Shown here piece by piece: positions 33,005 to 49,987 of a stretch of 64,000 bases of DNA. The DNA is from Armatimonadota bacterium. Lineage in GTDB: Bacteria > Sysuimicrobiota > Sysuimicrobiia > Sysuimicrobiales > Humicultoraceae. A program made the position numbers and the translations under genes. The first letter of the stretch is position 1. Each line of letters opens with the position of its first letter. The stretch is from positions 1,701,808 through 1,765,807 of the forward strand of contig JAVKHP010000001.1 in the NCBI GenBank assembly GCA_031459855.1, read 5' to 3'. The notes below the pieces were generated by a model. That model worked only from the letters and a program-made list of their open reading frames with translations, was not told where the DNA came from and made no database searches.

Positions 33005-33103
33005 GCGTCCCCCCGATTCACCTGCGCCTGCTACCAGAGACGGCGCGCGCGCGCCGGTTTATTGCGCGGGGCGTCTGACGGGCGTCATCCTGGTGGCGGC
33101 CGG

Positions 33104-33562
33104 TCAATCGCCCGCCTCGGGCGGCGCTGCCAGCGTGCTGGCCCACCCGGCGCCGCCTGCAACCAGCCAGCGGGGGAGGACCGCCGGCAGCACCCTCGGT
33201 TCCACCCGCGCGGCGTCCAGACGGTCGACGGGCTGCCAGAGGAACTGCAGCTGCGCTTCCCGCGACCTGGGCGCGATCGTCGGATCGAGCTCGGGCGCCG
33301 CCACCAGGAACAGCAGGTTCAGTTCGTGAGCGTAGCCGGCAGGCGTCTGCCACCCGTGCTCGACGGCGCCCAGGAACCGCTCGACCCGCCCGCTGACGCC
33401 CAGCTCCTCGCGCAGTTCCCGCAGCACGGCGTCGGCGGCCGGCTCGCCTACCTCGATGTGTCCACCCGGGAGGAAGGTATGGGACGCGCCCGGCTTGCGG
33501 GCCAGGAGGATCCTGCCCCCGGCCACGATGACCGCACGCGCGATTAGCTCGACAGCCGCCAT
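33104..33562 (-). CDS. Nudix hydrolase
   Basis: This 152-residue protein has the Nudix box GHIEVGEPAADAVLRELREE followed by LG, with the catalytic RE..EE set intact. Nudix enzymes cleave a nucleoside diphosphate linked to another group; the substrate is not predictable. ATG 33562 is chosen because the conserved strand AAVELIARAVIVAGGRILLA starts there and TATCCT lies 6 bases upstream, consistent with a leaderless transcript. It lies between the sigma factor and gltB without evident functional link. Confidence 0.9.
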   Translation of the reverse strand: MAAVELIARAVIVAGGRILLARKPGASHTFLPGGHIEVGEPAADAVLRELREELGVSGRVERFLGAVEHGWQTPAGYAHELNLLFLVAAPELDPTIAPRSREAQLQFLWQPVDRLDAARVEPRVLPAVLPRWLVAGGAGWASTLAAPPEAGD

Positions 33563-33568
33563 GGGTCC

Positions 33569-33574
33569 AGGATA
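33569..33574 (-). promoter_or_regulatory. -10 element of a likely leaderless Nudix transcript
   Basis: TATCCT on the minus strand is followed by 6 bases and then the ATG, so transcription would begin at the start codon. No Shine-Dalgarno sequence is present. Confidence 0.4.
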
Positions 33575-33707
33575 GCAGGCCCGCAGCGTCATGCGCGGCG
33601 GAATCGCGATCCGGCGCACCGGGAGGTAGGCGTGCCGAGCTACCTCTGGACGCGTTCCCAGCGCCTCCCGGCGCTTGGCAGCCCCATCCCGCGCGGACAG
33701 CGTCGCG

Positions 33708-38258
<4,551 letters not shown>

Positions 38259-38295
38259 GCTGCCTCACCGAGATCGTGGCGTGCCGCACGCGGCT

Positions 38296-38381
38296 GTGCT
38301 GCAGACCCGTGGCTGCCCGCAAGGATCAGCGCAACGCCACGCACGGCCTACACGGTCGCAGGCGGGTGCTGCACACCCGTG
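38296..38381. repeat. 17-base direct repeat in the gltB leader
   Basis: gtgctgcagacccgtgg at 38296-38312 recurs at 38365-38381 with one change (gtgctgcacacccgtgg). Both lie between the riboswitch and the gltB start; a role in the leader fold is possible. Confidence 0.5.
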
Positions 38382-38457
38382 GCGCGACGCCGCGAGCCGT
38401 GGCGTCGTCCGTCCCGGGTGCCGCGATCGTTCCCGCGGGACGCCGGCCCCGGGAATG

Positions 38458-38540
38458 CAGAAACCCGAGGGATGGGCTCCTCCCCATGGGGAACCGGAGG
38501 CGACCCTCCGGGCTCGAGGAACCTACCCCTCGGGCTTCTG
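38458..38540 (-). promoter_or_regulatory. Long hairpin competing with the riboswitch aptamer
   Basis: On the minus strand CAGAAGCCCGAGGGGUAGG (38540 to 38522) pairs with CCCAUCCCUCGGGUUUCUG (38476 to 38458) with 18 of 19 positions paired when G-U is allowed; the inner UCCUC/GAGGA extends it. A 7-bp hairpin CCGGAGG-GUCG-CCUCCGG is in the loop. Read on the plus strand two positions become A-C mismatches, so the minus strand RNA is favoured. The left arm is the 3' conserved strand of the aptamer, so hairpin and aptamer exclude each other. No U-run follows. This is probably the expression platform of the gltB riboswitch. Confidence 0.6.
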
Positions 38541-38630
38541 TCCCGACGGTGTAGCGGCTCGGTCTGCCGCCTGCGCCGCTCGAACCAGACCGGCCCCGTT
38601 CGGGCCGCGGAACCCTAGGCGCACTTCCTC
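38516..38630 (-). promoter_or_regulatory. ykkC-family riboswitch aptamer upstream of gltB
   Basis: The minus-strand RNA contains the ykkC consensus blocks in order: P1 GAGGAA, then CCUAGGGUUCCG, a hairpin CGGCCC/GGGCCG, GUCUGGUUCGAGCGGC, a hairpin GCGGC/GCCGC, UACACCGUCGGGACAGAAGC, CCGAGGGGUAGG, and the closing P1 strand UUCCUC. ykkC RNAs bind guanidine (subtype 1) or ppGpp, PRPP and other nucleotides (subtype 2). Published ppGpp members control amino-acid synthesis genes including glutamate synthase, so subtype 2a is the best guess here. No guanidine exporter or carboxylase gene is adjacent. The subtype call is from context, not from ligand-site analysis. Confidence 0.75.
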
Positions 38631-38750
38631 CGCGTCGCGGGCCCCATGCACGGTCGCGTCGCGGCGACGGCCCGCCGTTAGTGCCGAATGTACAGACGGC
38701 GGCCGGGTACTGTCAAGGGCCACGCGCCGTCGCTCATACGGGCGCGGGCT

Positions 38751-39791
38751 CTACCGTCCCAGCCGCCTGAGGGCCTCCTGCTGGAAGCGGGTCGTCACCA
38801 TCGCGTCCAGGGGCAGCGGGGCCGTGTAGTCGGCGAGCCCGGCCTCGCGAAACGTCTTCTCCATGTCGACGATGGTGCCGGTGACGATGCGCATGTCGGG
38901 GTAGTACACGAGGGGCGGTTCGGCACGCAGCACCTCGTCGCGCACGCCGGTGTACTTCTTGTACGCGGCGACGTTCTCGTCGTCGAAGTACCGCGGGCCC
39001 TGCATGGCGCGCGCTGCCTGCATGAGCGCCATCAGGAACCGCGTGGCCGTCTCGGGGCGCGCGCGCATGAACCCGCCGGAGTAGGCGAAGACCGTGGTGG
39101 CGGTGCCGGGCGCGAAGTTCTCCAGCAGCGGTCGGGCCAGGCCCTGGGCCAGCGCCGCTGCGGCGAAGGGGGAGCCGGTCAGCGAGGCGTCTACCCGCCC
39201 CTGGGCCAGCGCGGCGCCGTGGTTGGGGTTGGGCAGGTTCACCAGCTCGAAGTCACGGGGGCCGATGCCGCCGCGCCGGGCACCCAGTAGGAACAGGTAG
39301 TGGCCGGCCGAGCCCGCCCCGCCGGCAACGGCGACGCGCCGCCCCTTCAGGTCGCGCACGGAGCGCACCTCGCCCGCATCGAACAGGTCGACGCGGGTCA
39401 GGATCTTGGTGCCATGGCGCTGGCCCCACGACGAGGTGGAGGCCACGATGCGCAGGTCCAGCCGGCGGTTGAAGGCGTTGAAGATGGACGCCGCCAGCCC
39501 GATGGCCCCCACGTCGAGGCGGTCCTGGGCCAGGAAGACCAGGGCCTCGGTCCCCGAGGCGACGCGCACCAGCTCGACCTCCAGGCCCTGCTGCGCCATG
39601 AAGCCCCGTTCGAGGGCGACGTAAAGCGTGGCGAAGTTGATCAGCGGCACGTGGGCCACCACGACCTTCTCCGGCGGTGCGGCCGCACGTCCGGGGACCG
39701 CGCCGCCGACCAGCGCAGCCGTCGCGAGCACCGTCGCCACCGTCAGACCGACCCGGCGCACCGTGCGCCCGTGCCATCGCTCGTGTGTCAT
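38751..39791 (-). CDS. ABC transporter substrate-binding protein (NMT1/SsuA/TauA-like)
   Basis: This 346-residue secreted protein has a signal peptide (RRVGLTVATVLATAALVGG, cleavage near GRAAA). The mature protein begins with KVVVAHVPLINFATLYVALE and has the SsuA/TauA fold markers GLEVELVRVASGTEALVFLA and GRRVAVAGGAGSAGHYLF. It captures a small organic solute such as a sulfonate, pyrimidine, or other nitrogen or sulfur compound; the ligand is not specific from sequence. It is third in a minus-strand order ATPase, permease, binding protein, with a 166-base spacer before it. Confidence 0.9.
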   Translation of the reverse strand: MTHERWHGRTVRRVGLTVATVLATAALVGGAVPGRAAAPPEKVVVAHVPLINFATLYVALERGFMAQQGLEVELVRVASGTEALVFLAQDRLDVGAIGLAASIFNAFNRRLDLRIVASTSSWGQRHGTKILTRVDLFDAGEVRSVRDLKGRRVAVAGGAGSAGHYLFLLGARRGGIGPRDFELVNLPNPNHGAALAQGRVDASLTGSPFAAAALAQGLARPLLENFAPGTATTVFAYSGGFMRARPETATRFLMALMQAARAMQGPRYFDDENVAAYKKYTGVRDEVLRAEPPLVYYPDMRIVTGTIVDMEKTFREAGLADYTAPLPLDAMVTTRFQQEALRRLGR

Positions 39792-39957
39792 CGTGTGCGC
39801 TCCTCCCGGTCGGGGCCCGCGCTCCGCTGGAGACTCCCCCTGGAGAGCACGCCCCGCAGGCTATGCCCCGCCGAAGAGTACTGCGCCGGCGGCGGCGTCC
39901 CTGCGGAGGGCGCCTCCCGGAGGCTACGTCCTCTGCGGACGCGTACACGCTGGGGGA

Positions 39958-40745
39958 TCAAGCGCCTTCAGGCCGACCGTCGCGCGCCGGGGCTTCCTCC
40001 TGCCAGGGCATCAGGCGCGCGGCGGCCCGGTGCACGGCCGCGTAGGACAGCATCCCGAGGGCGCCGATCACGATGAAGCCCGCGAACATCGCCTCGGGCC
40101 GCAGCGTGTTCCACGCGAACCAGATGAAGTAGCCGATGCCTTCCTTGGCCGCGACGAACTCCGCGGCGATGACCACGATGAGCGCGGTGCCCAGGGCCAG
40201 GCGCAGGCCGGTGAAGATCGCCGGGAGCGCGCCCGGCAGGACGACGTGGGCGAACAGCCTCGCCCCACGGGCGCCGAACGCGCGGCCGGCCTCCAGGTAG
40301 ATCGGCTCGATGCCGATCACCGCCGCGGTGGTGTTGATCACGACCACGAAGAACGTCGCGATGGCCACGATGGCGACCTTGGCCGCTTCCCCCAGGCCGA
40401 AGATGAGCATCACGAGCGGCAGGATGGCGACCTTGGGGATCACGTAGAGCGCCGAGATCACCGGCTCGAGCGCCACGCGCAGCGGTCGGGCCACGCCCAG
40501 GAGCAGGCCGCTGGCCAGGCCGGCGCCGCCTCCGATGGCGAAGCCCCCCAGCACCCGCACGACGCTCACCAGCGTGTGCTGCACGAGGGTCCCGTCGGCC
40601 ACGAGCCGGCCCAGCGTCACCACCACGAGCGACGGCGGAGGGAAGAACCGCGGGTCGAGCACCCGGGCGGCCACCGCCGCCTCCCACAGCGCGACCAGCG
40701 CGACCGGGGCGCCGGCCGCCAGCAGGCGGTCACGGGCGTCCGGGG

Positions 40746-40749
<4 letters not shown>
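39958..40749 (-). CDS. ABC transporter permease (SsuC/TauC-like)
   Basis: This 263-residue inner-membrane protein of the BPD_transp_1 family has six hydrophobic segments. The coupling helix is in LEAGRAFGARGARLFAHVVL with PGALPAIFTGLRLALG, and the family LIVVIAAEFVAAKEGIGYF block lies near residue 205. ATG 40749 overlaps the ATPase stop by 4 bases (ATGA), so the two are coupled. It forms the homodimeric channel of the transporter completed by the ATPase and the binding protein. Confidence 0.92.
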
Positions 40750-41534
<785 letters not shown>

Positions 41535-41796
41535 GCCACATCGTCGGACGCAAGCGAGATCGGTCCGACCGGCTCTCAGTGTTCCGCGGCATTCCGGTGT
41601 CTTCCTGTCGACGTCATTCCGGCGACGGATGGGCGGGACGCGGTCGGGATGGGGCGGCGAGGGACGCAGCCCTGGCGCCACCCGCGCCACGGGGCGGCGG
41701 GCCGGACACGAGGGGTACGATCGGCCGCAGGTCCTGTCCCGTGGCCGGCGGCGCGGATCGCCCTCGTCGGGGCACTTCCTGTTGCATTTTTATTCT

Positions 41797-41802
41797 TATG
41801 AT
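41797..41802 (+). promoter_or_regulatory. -10 element of a likely leaderless carA transcript
   Basis: TATGAT lies 9 bases before ATG 41812 in a short AT-rich patch (ttgcatttttattcttatga) that stands out from the GC-rich surroundings. No Shine-Dalgarno sequence is visible. TTGCAT at 41782 with TATGTT at 41805 is an alternative, overlapping promoter reading. Confidence 0.45.
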
Positions 41803-41811
41803 GGTATGTTT

Positions 41812-42910
41812 ATGCACATGAGCGCAGACCCCGCACGCCGCGCGCGACTGGTCCTGGACGACGGACAGATGTTCGACGGCGAGGCCCTCGGCGCCCCCGG
41901 GTGGACCGGTGGCGAGGTGGTCTTCACCACCAGCCTGACCGGCTACCAGGAGGTGCTGAGCGACCCGTCCTACTGCGGGCAGATCGTGGTCATGGCCTAC
42001 CCGCTGGTGGGCAACTACGGGTTCACGGACGAGGCGTTGGAGTCGCCCCGTCCCCAGGTGGCCGGCTTCGTGGTCCGCTGGGCGGCGCCGGGCGACGAGG
42101 CCGCCGGCCGCGCGGCCCTCGACGACTACCTGCGCGCGTGGGGCGTGGTGGGCATCGCCGGCGTCGACACGCGGCGCCTGGTCCGCCACCTGCGCACCGG
42201 CGGCGTGCGGCGGGGGGTGATCGCCACCGGCGATGCGTCGCCGGCCGACCTGCTCGCCCGCGCGCGCGGCCTGCCCGACCTCGGCGACCTCGACCTGGTG
42301 GCGCGCGTCTCGACCCGCGAGGTCCTGCGGTATCCGGGCGACGGTCCGCGGATCGCGGTCCTGGACTGCGGGGCCAAGCAGGGCATCGTCCGGCACCTGC
42401 GGGCGCGCGGGTGCGACGTCACGGTGTTCCCGCACGACGCCACGGCGGCGCAGATCCGGGCCTCCGGTGCGCAGGGCCTGGTGGTCAGCAACGGTCCCGG
42501 CGACCCGGCGCGGCTGGGCGCCATCGCCCGAGAAGTCGCCGCCCTGTGGGAGGCGATGCCCGTGCTGGGCATCTGCCTGGGCCATCAGATCCTGGCGCTG
42601 GCCGCAGGCGCGCGCACCTTCAAGCTGCCCTTCGGGCACCGTGGTTCCAACCACCCGGTGCGCGACGAAGAGACAGGGCGGGTGGCCATCACCACCCAGA
42701 ACCACGGCTATGCGGTCGACGAGGCCACACTGGCCGGCACGGGCCTGCAGGTCACCCACCGCAACCTGCACGACGGCACCGTGGAAGGCATGCGCCACCG
42801 CCACCTGCCGGTCTTCGCGGTGCAGTACCACCCCGAAGGCCGTCCGGGGCCCCAGGACTCGGTGGCGGTGTTCGATCGGTTCCTCGCCATGGTGGCGGTG
42901 CCCCGGTCTC

Positions 42911-42918
<8 letters not shown>
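41812..42918 (+). CDS. carA: Carbamoyl-phosphate synthase small subunit (glutaminase)
   Basis: This 368-residue subunit releases ammonia from glutamine for CarB. The N-terminal CarA domain holds LTGYQEVLSDPSYCGQIVVM and the class I amidotransferase domain has the nucleophile C255 in LGICLGHQ with H340 and E342 in QYHPEG. ATG 41812 is chosen from the 9-base distance to a TATGAT -10 element; ATG 41818 and 41806 are alternatives, and no ribosome site distinguishes them. The gene overlaps carB by 8 bases. Pathways served are arginine and pyrimidine synthesis. Confidence 0.97.
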
Positions 42919-46093
<3,175 letters not shown>

Positions 46094-46181
46094 GCGCGCG
46101 GACGCGCGGCCATCGACGCCTGCGTATCGCGCAGGACGTCGGCGGGGCCTGTAACCCCAGCGCAGGGCGCGGGACGGCTGC

Positions 46182-47615
46182 TCAGTGGAGGGCGCCGACG
46201 GGCTCGCGCGGTGGCTCGCGGGACCCGGCGGGGATGGCATGGAGCGCGCGCCAGACCCGGACCACCTCTGGATCGAACTCCCGGCCGGCCGCCTGCACGA
46301 TGTAGGCGTGCGCCTGCTCCGGCCGCCAGGCACCGCGGTACGACCGGTCGGAGGTCAGCGCGTCGTACACGTCGGCCACGGCGAGGATGCGGGCCAGCAG
46401 GGGAATCGCCTCGCCGGCCAGCCCATCGGGATAGCCGGAGCCGTCCCACCGCTCGTGGTGGTGGCGAATCACCTCGAGCTCTTCCCTCATGAACCCCAAC
46501 CGCTTGCACATCTCATGGCCCACCACGGGGTGGCGTCGCACCACCACGTGCTCCTCCGCGGTGAGGGCGCCGCGCTTGTTGAGGATGGCGTCGGGCACGT
46601 CGAGTTTCCCGATGTCGTGGACCATGCCGCCCTGCGCCAGGGCGCGCAGCTGGTCGCCGGAGAGGCCCATCGCCTGCGCCACCTGCAGCGCCGCGACCGT
46701 GACGCGGTGCGCGTGGCCGGCGGTGTACCGGTCCCGGGCCTCGACTGCCGCCACCAGCGCGCGGACGCTGCTGGAGAGGCCCACCGCCACCCGCTCCACG
46801 GGATCCGCCAGGAAGAGGCCCCGGACGGCGGCGACCAGCGTGGTCCCCTGCCCGTACTGCCAGACGATGCCCACGATCAAGGCGGCCGTGGCCGCGACGA
46901 ACAGGAAGTGGTAGAGCCACCAGCTCAGGCGCCACAGCGTGCCGTTCATCATGATCCACTGGGCCACGGCGAGCCACAGGCAGGCATGCACGATGGCCAG
47001 CTGCAGCGGGAACCGGGAGTAGGTGTAGGAGTACCAGTAGCGCGCTGCGGCCACCAGCAGCATCACGATGACCGCGACCGCCATGGGCCAGACCAGGGGT
47101 GGGAGGTTCAGCGGCGCGTGGCCCCACGCGTGGGGGAAGACGAGGCTCGCGGCGCCGATCGCCAGCAAGCAGACTCCCCAGAGCGGGATCAGGAGTCCTT
47201 GCCAGCGGCCAAGCCAGGCTACCCCCCGCAGGTCCGAGGGGCTGCTGGACAGCAACAGCCAGGCCGCCGTGGGGAGGATGCTGAGCTGTGCCATCGCACC
47301 GGGCAACGGCGACGGTGGCAACAAGAACCCTGGCGTGGCCAGTCCGTGGATCGAGAAGAGCAGGCCCAGGGACATGAACGCCATGGCCAGGAAACTCGCT
47401 TCGATGTTCCGCTGGCGGCGAGCCGCCAGGCCCACCGCCCCGGCGATCAGACCGGCGAGGAGCGAGGCCACGCTCACGATGACGAAGTGGTGGCGCGGCA
47501 CACGCAGGATCGGGTCGGCACCCGTGAAGCTCCGGAGGTACTCGAAGAGCGCCAGGGGGACGAGCGCGGCCACGACCGGGCCCCAGCCGATGATCTTGAG
47601 GTTCCGCTTGCGCAC
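46182..47615 (-). CDS. Membrane HD-GYP domain phosphodiesterase
   Basis: This 477-residue protein has an N-terminal membrane part of about eight helices (from IIGWGPVVAALVPLALFEYL through WLYHFLFVAATAALIVGIVW) and a C-terminal HD-GYP domain: HAHRVTVAALQVAQAMGL, the metal-binding HD in GGMVHDIGKLDVP near residue 333, and the GYP loop ERWDGSGYPDGL. HD-GYP enzymes hydrolyse cyclic di-GMP, so the membrane half is probably a sensor. GTG 47615 follows GGGGGG and begins the VRKRNLKIIGWGP segment; the frame is open further upstream with low-complexity sequence. It is convergent to carB. Confidence 0.92.
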   Translation of the reverse strand: MRKRNLKIIGWGPVVAALVPLALFEYLRSFTGADPILRVPRHHFVIVSVASLLAGLIAGAVGLAARRQRNIEASFLAMAFMSLGLLFSIHGLATPGFLLPPSPLPGAMAQLSILPTAAWLLLSSSPSDLRGVAWLGRWQGLLIPLWGVCLLAIGAASLVFPHAWGHAPLNLPPLVWPMAVAVIVMLLVAAARYWYSYTYSRFPLQLAIVHACLWLAVAQWIMMNGTLWRLSWWLYHFLFVAATAALIVGIVWQYGQGTTLVAAVRGLFLADPVERVAVGLSSSVRALVAAVEARDRYTAGHAHRVTVAALQVAQAMGLSGDQLRALAQGGMVHDIGKLDVPDAILNKRGALTAEEHVVVRRHPVVGHEMCKRLGFMREELEVIRHHHERWDGSGYPDGLAGEAIPLLARILAVADVYDALTSDRSYRGAWRPEQAHAYIVQAAGREFDPEVVRVWRALHAIPAGSREPPREPVGALH

Positions 47616-47818
47616 GCCGACGCCCCCCGCGCGGCCCTGCTGATCGACGGCTCTCCTGACCGACCGTGCAGGCCCCTCGCGCTCCCTGGAGTTCCCAGAC
47701 TGCGGGTTGACTAGACCCAACGTTCGGAGTGGACGCGAACCCTCCAGCGCTGGCCGCCGCACGCCCGCGCAGGACGTCCTGGCTGGGTGTGGCTTGCGCC
47801 CGGAAGGAGATGCGGCTG

Positions 47819-49027
47819 CTACCGGCGGCACACCACGCGCGCGGGATAGAGCAGGCGGGGATACGCCGTCGTACCGGTAGTGATCAACTCGGCCAGCATG
47901 CGACCTGCCAGGAAGGCGAAGGCCAGGCCCTGCCCCGAGTAGCCCCCGGCCACGAACAGCCCCGGGCGGTCGGGCACGGGGCCGATGAGCGGCAGCCGGT
48001 CAGGGCTCAGGCCAAGGATGCCGCTCCACCGGTGGGTGACCGGGACCGGCGGTACTCCCAGGTCGCGCAGGTAGCGGTCGAGCGCCTGTTGGATCCGCGG
48101 GTGCAGCCGGTCGTCGGTGCCGACCTCCTCATCGGCCGCCAGGCGGCGCAGGCCGCCCAGCACCACGCGGCCATCGGCCAGCTGCCGCCAGTAGTCGACG
48201 CCGCCGTGGGCGTACCACAGGTGGGTGAACAGGCGCTCTGGCACCGGCGCCGTGGCCAGCATCTGGCCGCGGATGGGCCGGACGAGCCTGTGCCACGTGG
48301 CATCGACCAGGACCGTGTACGCGTTGAGCGCCAGCACCACGGCTTCGGCCCGCACGGTGCCGGCCGGCGTGGTGATCGTCCACGCGGCCCCCTCGGCGGC
48401 GAGGGCCTGGGCGGGCGTGCCCTCGTAGATGCGGGCGCCGCCGCGCTCGGCGACGGCGGCCAGCCCGCGCGTGAGCCGCACCGGGTGGATGCCGAGGTCG
48501 CGCGGGTTCAGCAGTCCTCCCACGAACGCATCGGCCGCCCGCGCGCCGTTGAGCAGCGTGCGCACGGCCGTGCGGTCGAGCCACCGGGACGGGTACCCGT
48601 CCTCTGCCAGGAGCTGCGCGTTGTGCTCGAGCGCGGCCGCCTCTGCAGGCGAGGCGGCCAGCGCGACGCTGCCCCCGCGCTCGAGCCCGCACGCAAGCCC
48701 CTCGCGCGCGCAGACCTCCAGGAGGCGTTCCCGGTTCTCGACGGTGAACGCCCACAGGTCGCGGGCCGCCTGGCGCCCGTAGCGCGCCGCGAGGTCGGCG
48801 AAGTCGGGCGAGGTGCCCTCCAGCAGGAAGCCGCCGTTGCGGCCGGTCGCGCCGGCGCCAACGACCGCCGCCTCGAGGACCACCGCGGCCACGCCCTGCG
48901 CGGCCAGCCAGTAGGCGGTGGCGACGCCGGTCAGCCCCGCGCCGAGAATCGCCACCGGCCCGCGGACGTCGCCGCGCAGCGCCGGACGCGCCGGGGACGG
49001 CTCGTCGAGCCACAGTGACAGCGTCAC
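47819..49027 (-). CDS. DAO-family FAD oxidoreductase (PuuB/glycine oxidase-like)
   Basis: This 402-residue flavoprotein has the FAD motif VAILGAGLTGVATAYWLAAQ near residue 27 and GAGATGRNGGFLLEGT. The C-terminal block RWSGILGLSPDRLPLIGPVP and GGYSGQGLAFAFLAGRML matches gamma-glutamylputrescine oxidase-like and amino-acid oxidase members. The GTG start at 49027 has GGGAG 7 bases upstream. It is 40 bases downstream of the permease gene at 49067 and is the last gene of that transporter operon, so it probably oxidises the imported amine. Confidence 0.88.
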   Translation of the reverse strand: MTLSLWLDEPSPARPALRGDVRGPVAILGAGLTGVATAYWLAAQGVAAVVLEAAVVGAGATGRNGGFLLEGTSPDFADLAARYGRQAARDLWAFTVENRERLLEVCAREGLACGLERGGSVALAASPAEAAALEHNAQLLAEDGYPSRWLDRTAVRTLLNGARAADAFVGGLLNPRDLGIHPVRLTRGLAAVAERGGARIYEGTPAQALAAEGAAWTITTPAGTVRAEAVVLALNAYTVLVDATWHRLVRPIRGQMLATAPVPERLFTHLWYAHGGVDYWRQLADGRVVLGGLRRLAADEEVGTDDRLHPRIQQALDRYLRDLGVPPVPVTHRWSGILGLSPDRLPLIGPVPDRPGLFVAGGYSGQGLAFAFLAGRMLAELITTGTTAYPRLLYPARVVCRR

Positions 49028-49066
49028 GTCGCGCTCCCGGGCGACCGCGCGAGGGTGCAGCCCCTG

Positions 49067-49987
49067 TTAGCCCAACCGTCCCCGGAGCCGCGGGTCGGCC
49101 AGGTCGCGCAGGCCGTCGCCCAGCAGGTTCAGCCCGAGCACCGTCACCAGGATGGCCAGGCCGGGGAAGATCGTGATCCACGCCGCGGTCTGCATGAACA
49201 TGCGCCCGGTGGTGATGATGGTGCCCCACGACGGGATGTAGGGCGGCAGCCCCACCCCCAGGAACGACAGCGCGGCCTCGGCCAGCACCGACTCGGCGAA
49301 GATGAACGTGCTCTGCACGATCACCGGCGCCAGGCAGTTGGGGAGGATGTGGCGGGCCAGGATGCGGGCGTCGGTGGCGCCCAGGGCCTGGGCGGCCTGC
49401 ACGTAGTCGAGCTCGCGCACCACCAAAGTCACGCCGCGCACCACGCGCGCCACCCGCGGGGTGAAGACCACGGCCAGGGCGATGATGACGTTGGACAGGC
49501 GGGCCCCCAGCGCTGCCATCAGCGCGATGGCCAGCAGGGTGGTGGGGAAGGCCATCAGCCCGTCGAGGATGCGCATCAGTACCCGGTCGACGCGGTTGGA
49601 GTACCCCGCGGTCAGGCCCAGGACGATGCCCGCGCCGGCAGCGCACCCCACCACCAGGCTGCCGACCAGCAGCGAGACGCGCGCGCCGTAGATCACCCGG
49701 CTGAGGATGTCGCGCCCGACGTTGTCGGTGCCCATGGGGTGGGCCCGGCTGGGCCCCAGCAGCCGCTGCGGCACGTCGATCTCCAGCGGATCGTAGGGCG
49801 CGAGCACGGGCGCCAGCAGGGCCACCAGCACCATGGCCAGGACGACCGCGCCCCCCACCAGCGTCGACCGGCTCCGTCGCAGGCCGCGGACCACGAGGGT
49901 GGCCAGCGATGCCGGGCGGGGCAGGGCCGGGAGCGCCCGGGCACCCGGGGCGACCGCCGGCTCCGACGACGTCACGCCTTCACGCAT
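49067..49987 (-). CDS. Peptide-type ABC transporter permease (DppC-like)
   Basis: This 306-residue permease has the DppC block PMGTDNVGRDILSRVIYGAR, the coupling region LDYVQAAQALGATDARILA with HILPNCLAPVIV and the ending LLGDGLRDLADPRLRGRLG. ATG 49987 overlaps the DppB-like stop by 8 bases. It forms the channel with that protein; no ATPase gene is in this operon. Confidence 0.93.
   Translation of the reverse strand: MREGVTSSEPAVAPGARALPALPRPASLATLVVRGLRRSRSTLVGGAVVLAMVLVALLAPVLAPYDPLEIDVPQRLLGPSRAHPMGTDNVGRDILSRVIYGARVSLLVGSLVVGCAAGAGIVLGLTAGYSNRVDRVLMRILDGLMAFPTTLLAIALMAALGARLSNVIIALAVVFTPRVARVVRGVTLVVRELDYVQAAQALGATDARILARHILPNCLAPVIVQSTFIFAESVLAEAALSFLGVGLPPYIPSWGTIITTGRMFMQTAAWITIFPGLAILVTVLGLNLLGDGLRDLADPRLRGRLG

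Noticed and set aside
38259-38750. Small protein genes in the gltB leader
   Set aside because: Open frames here are explained by GC content and conflict with the riboswitch structure.
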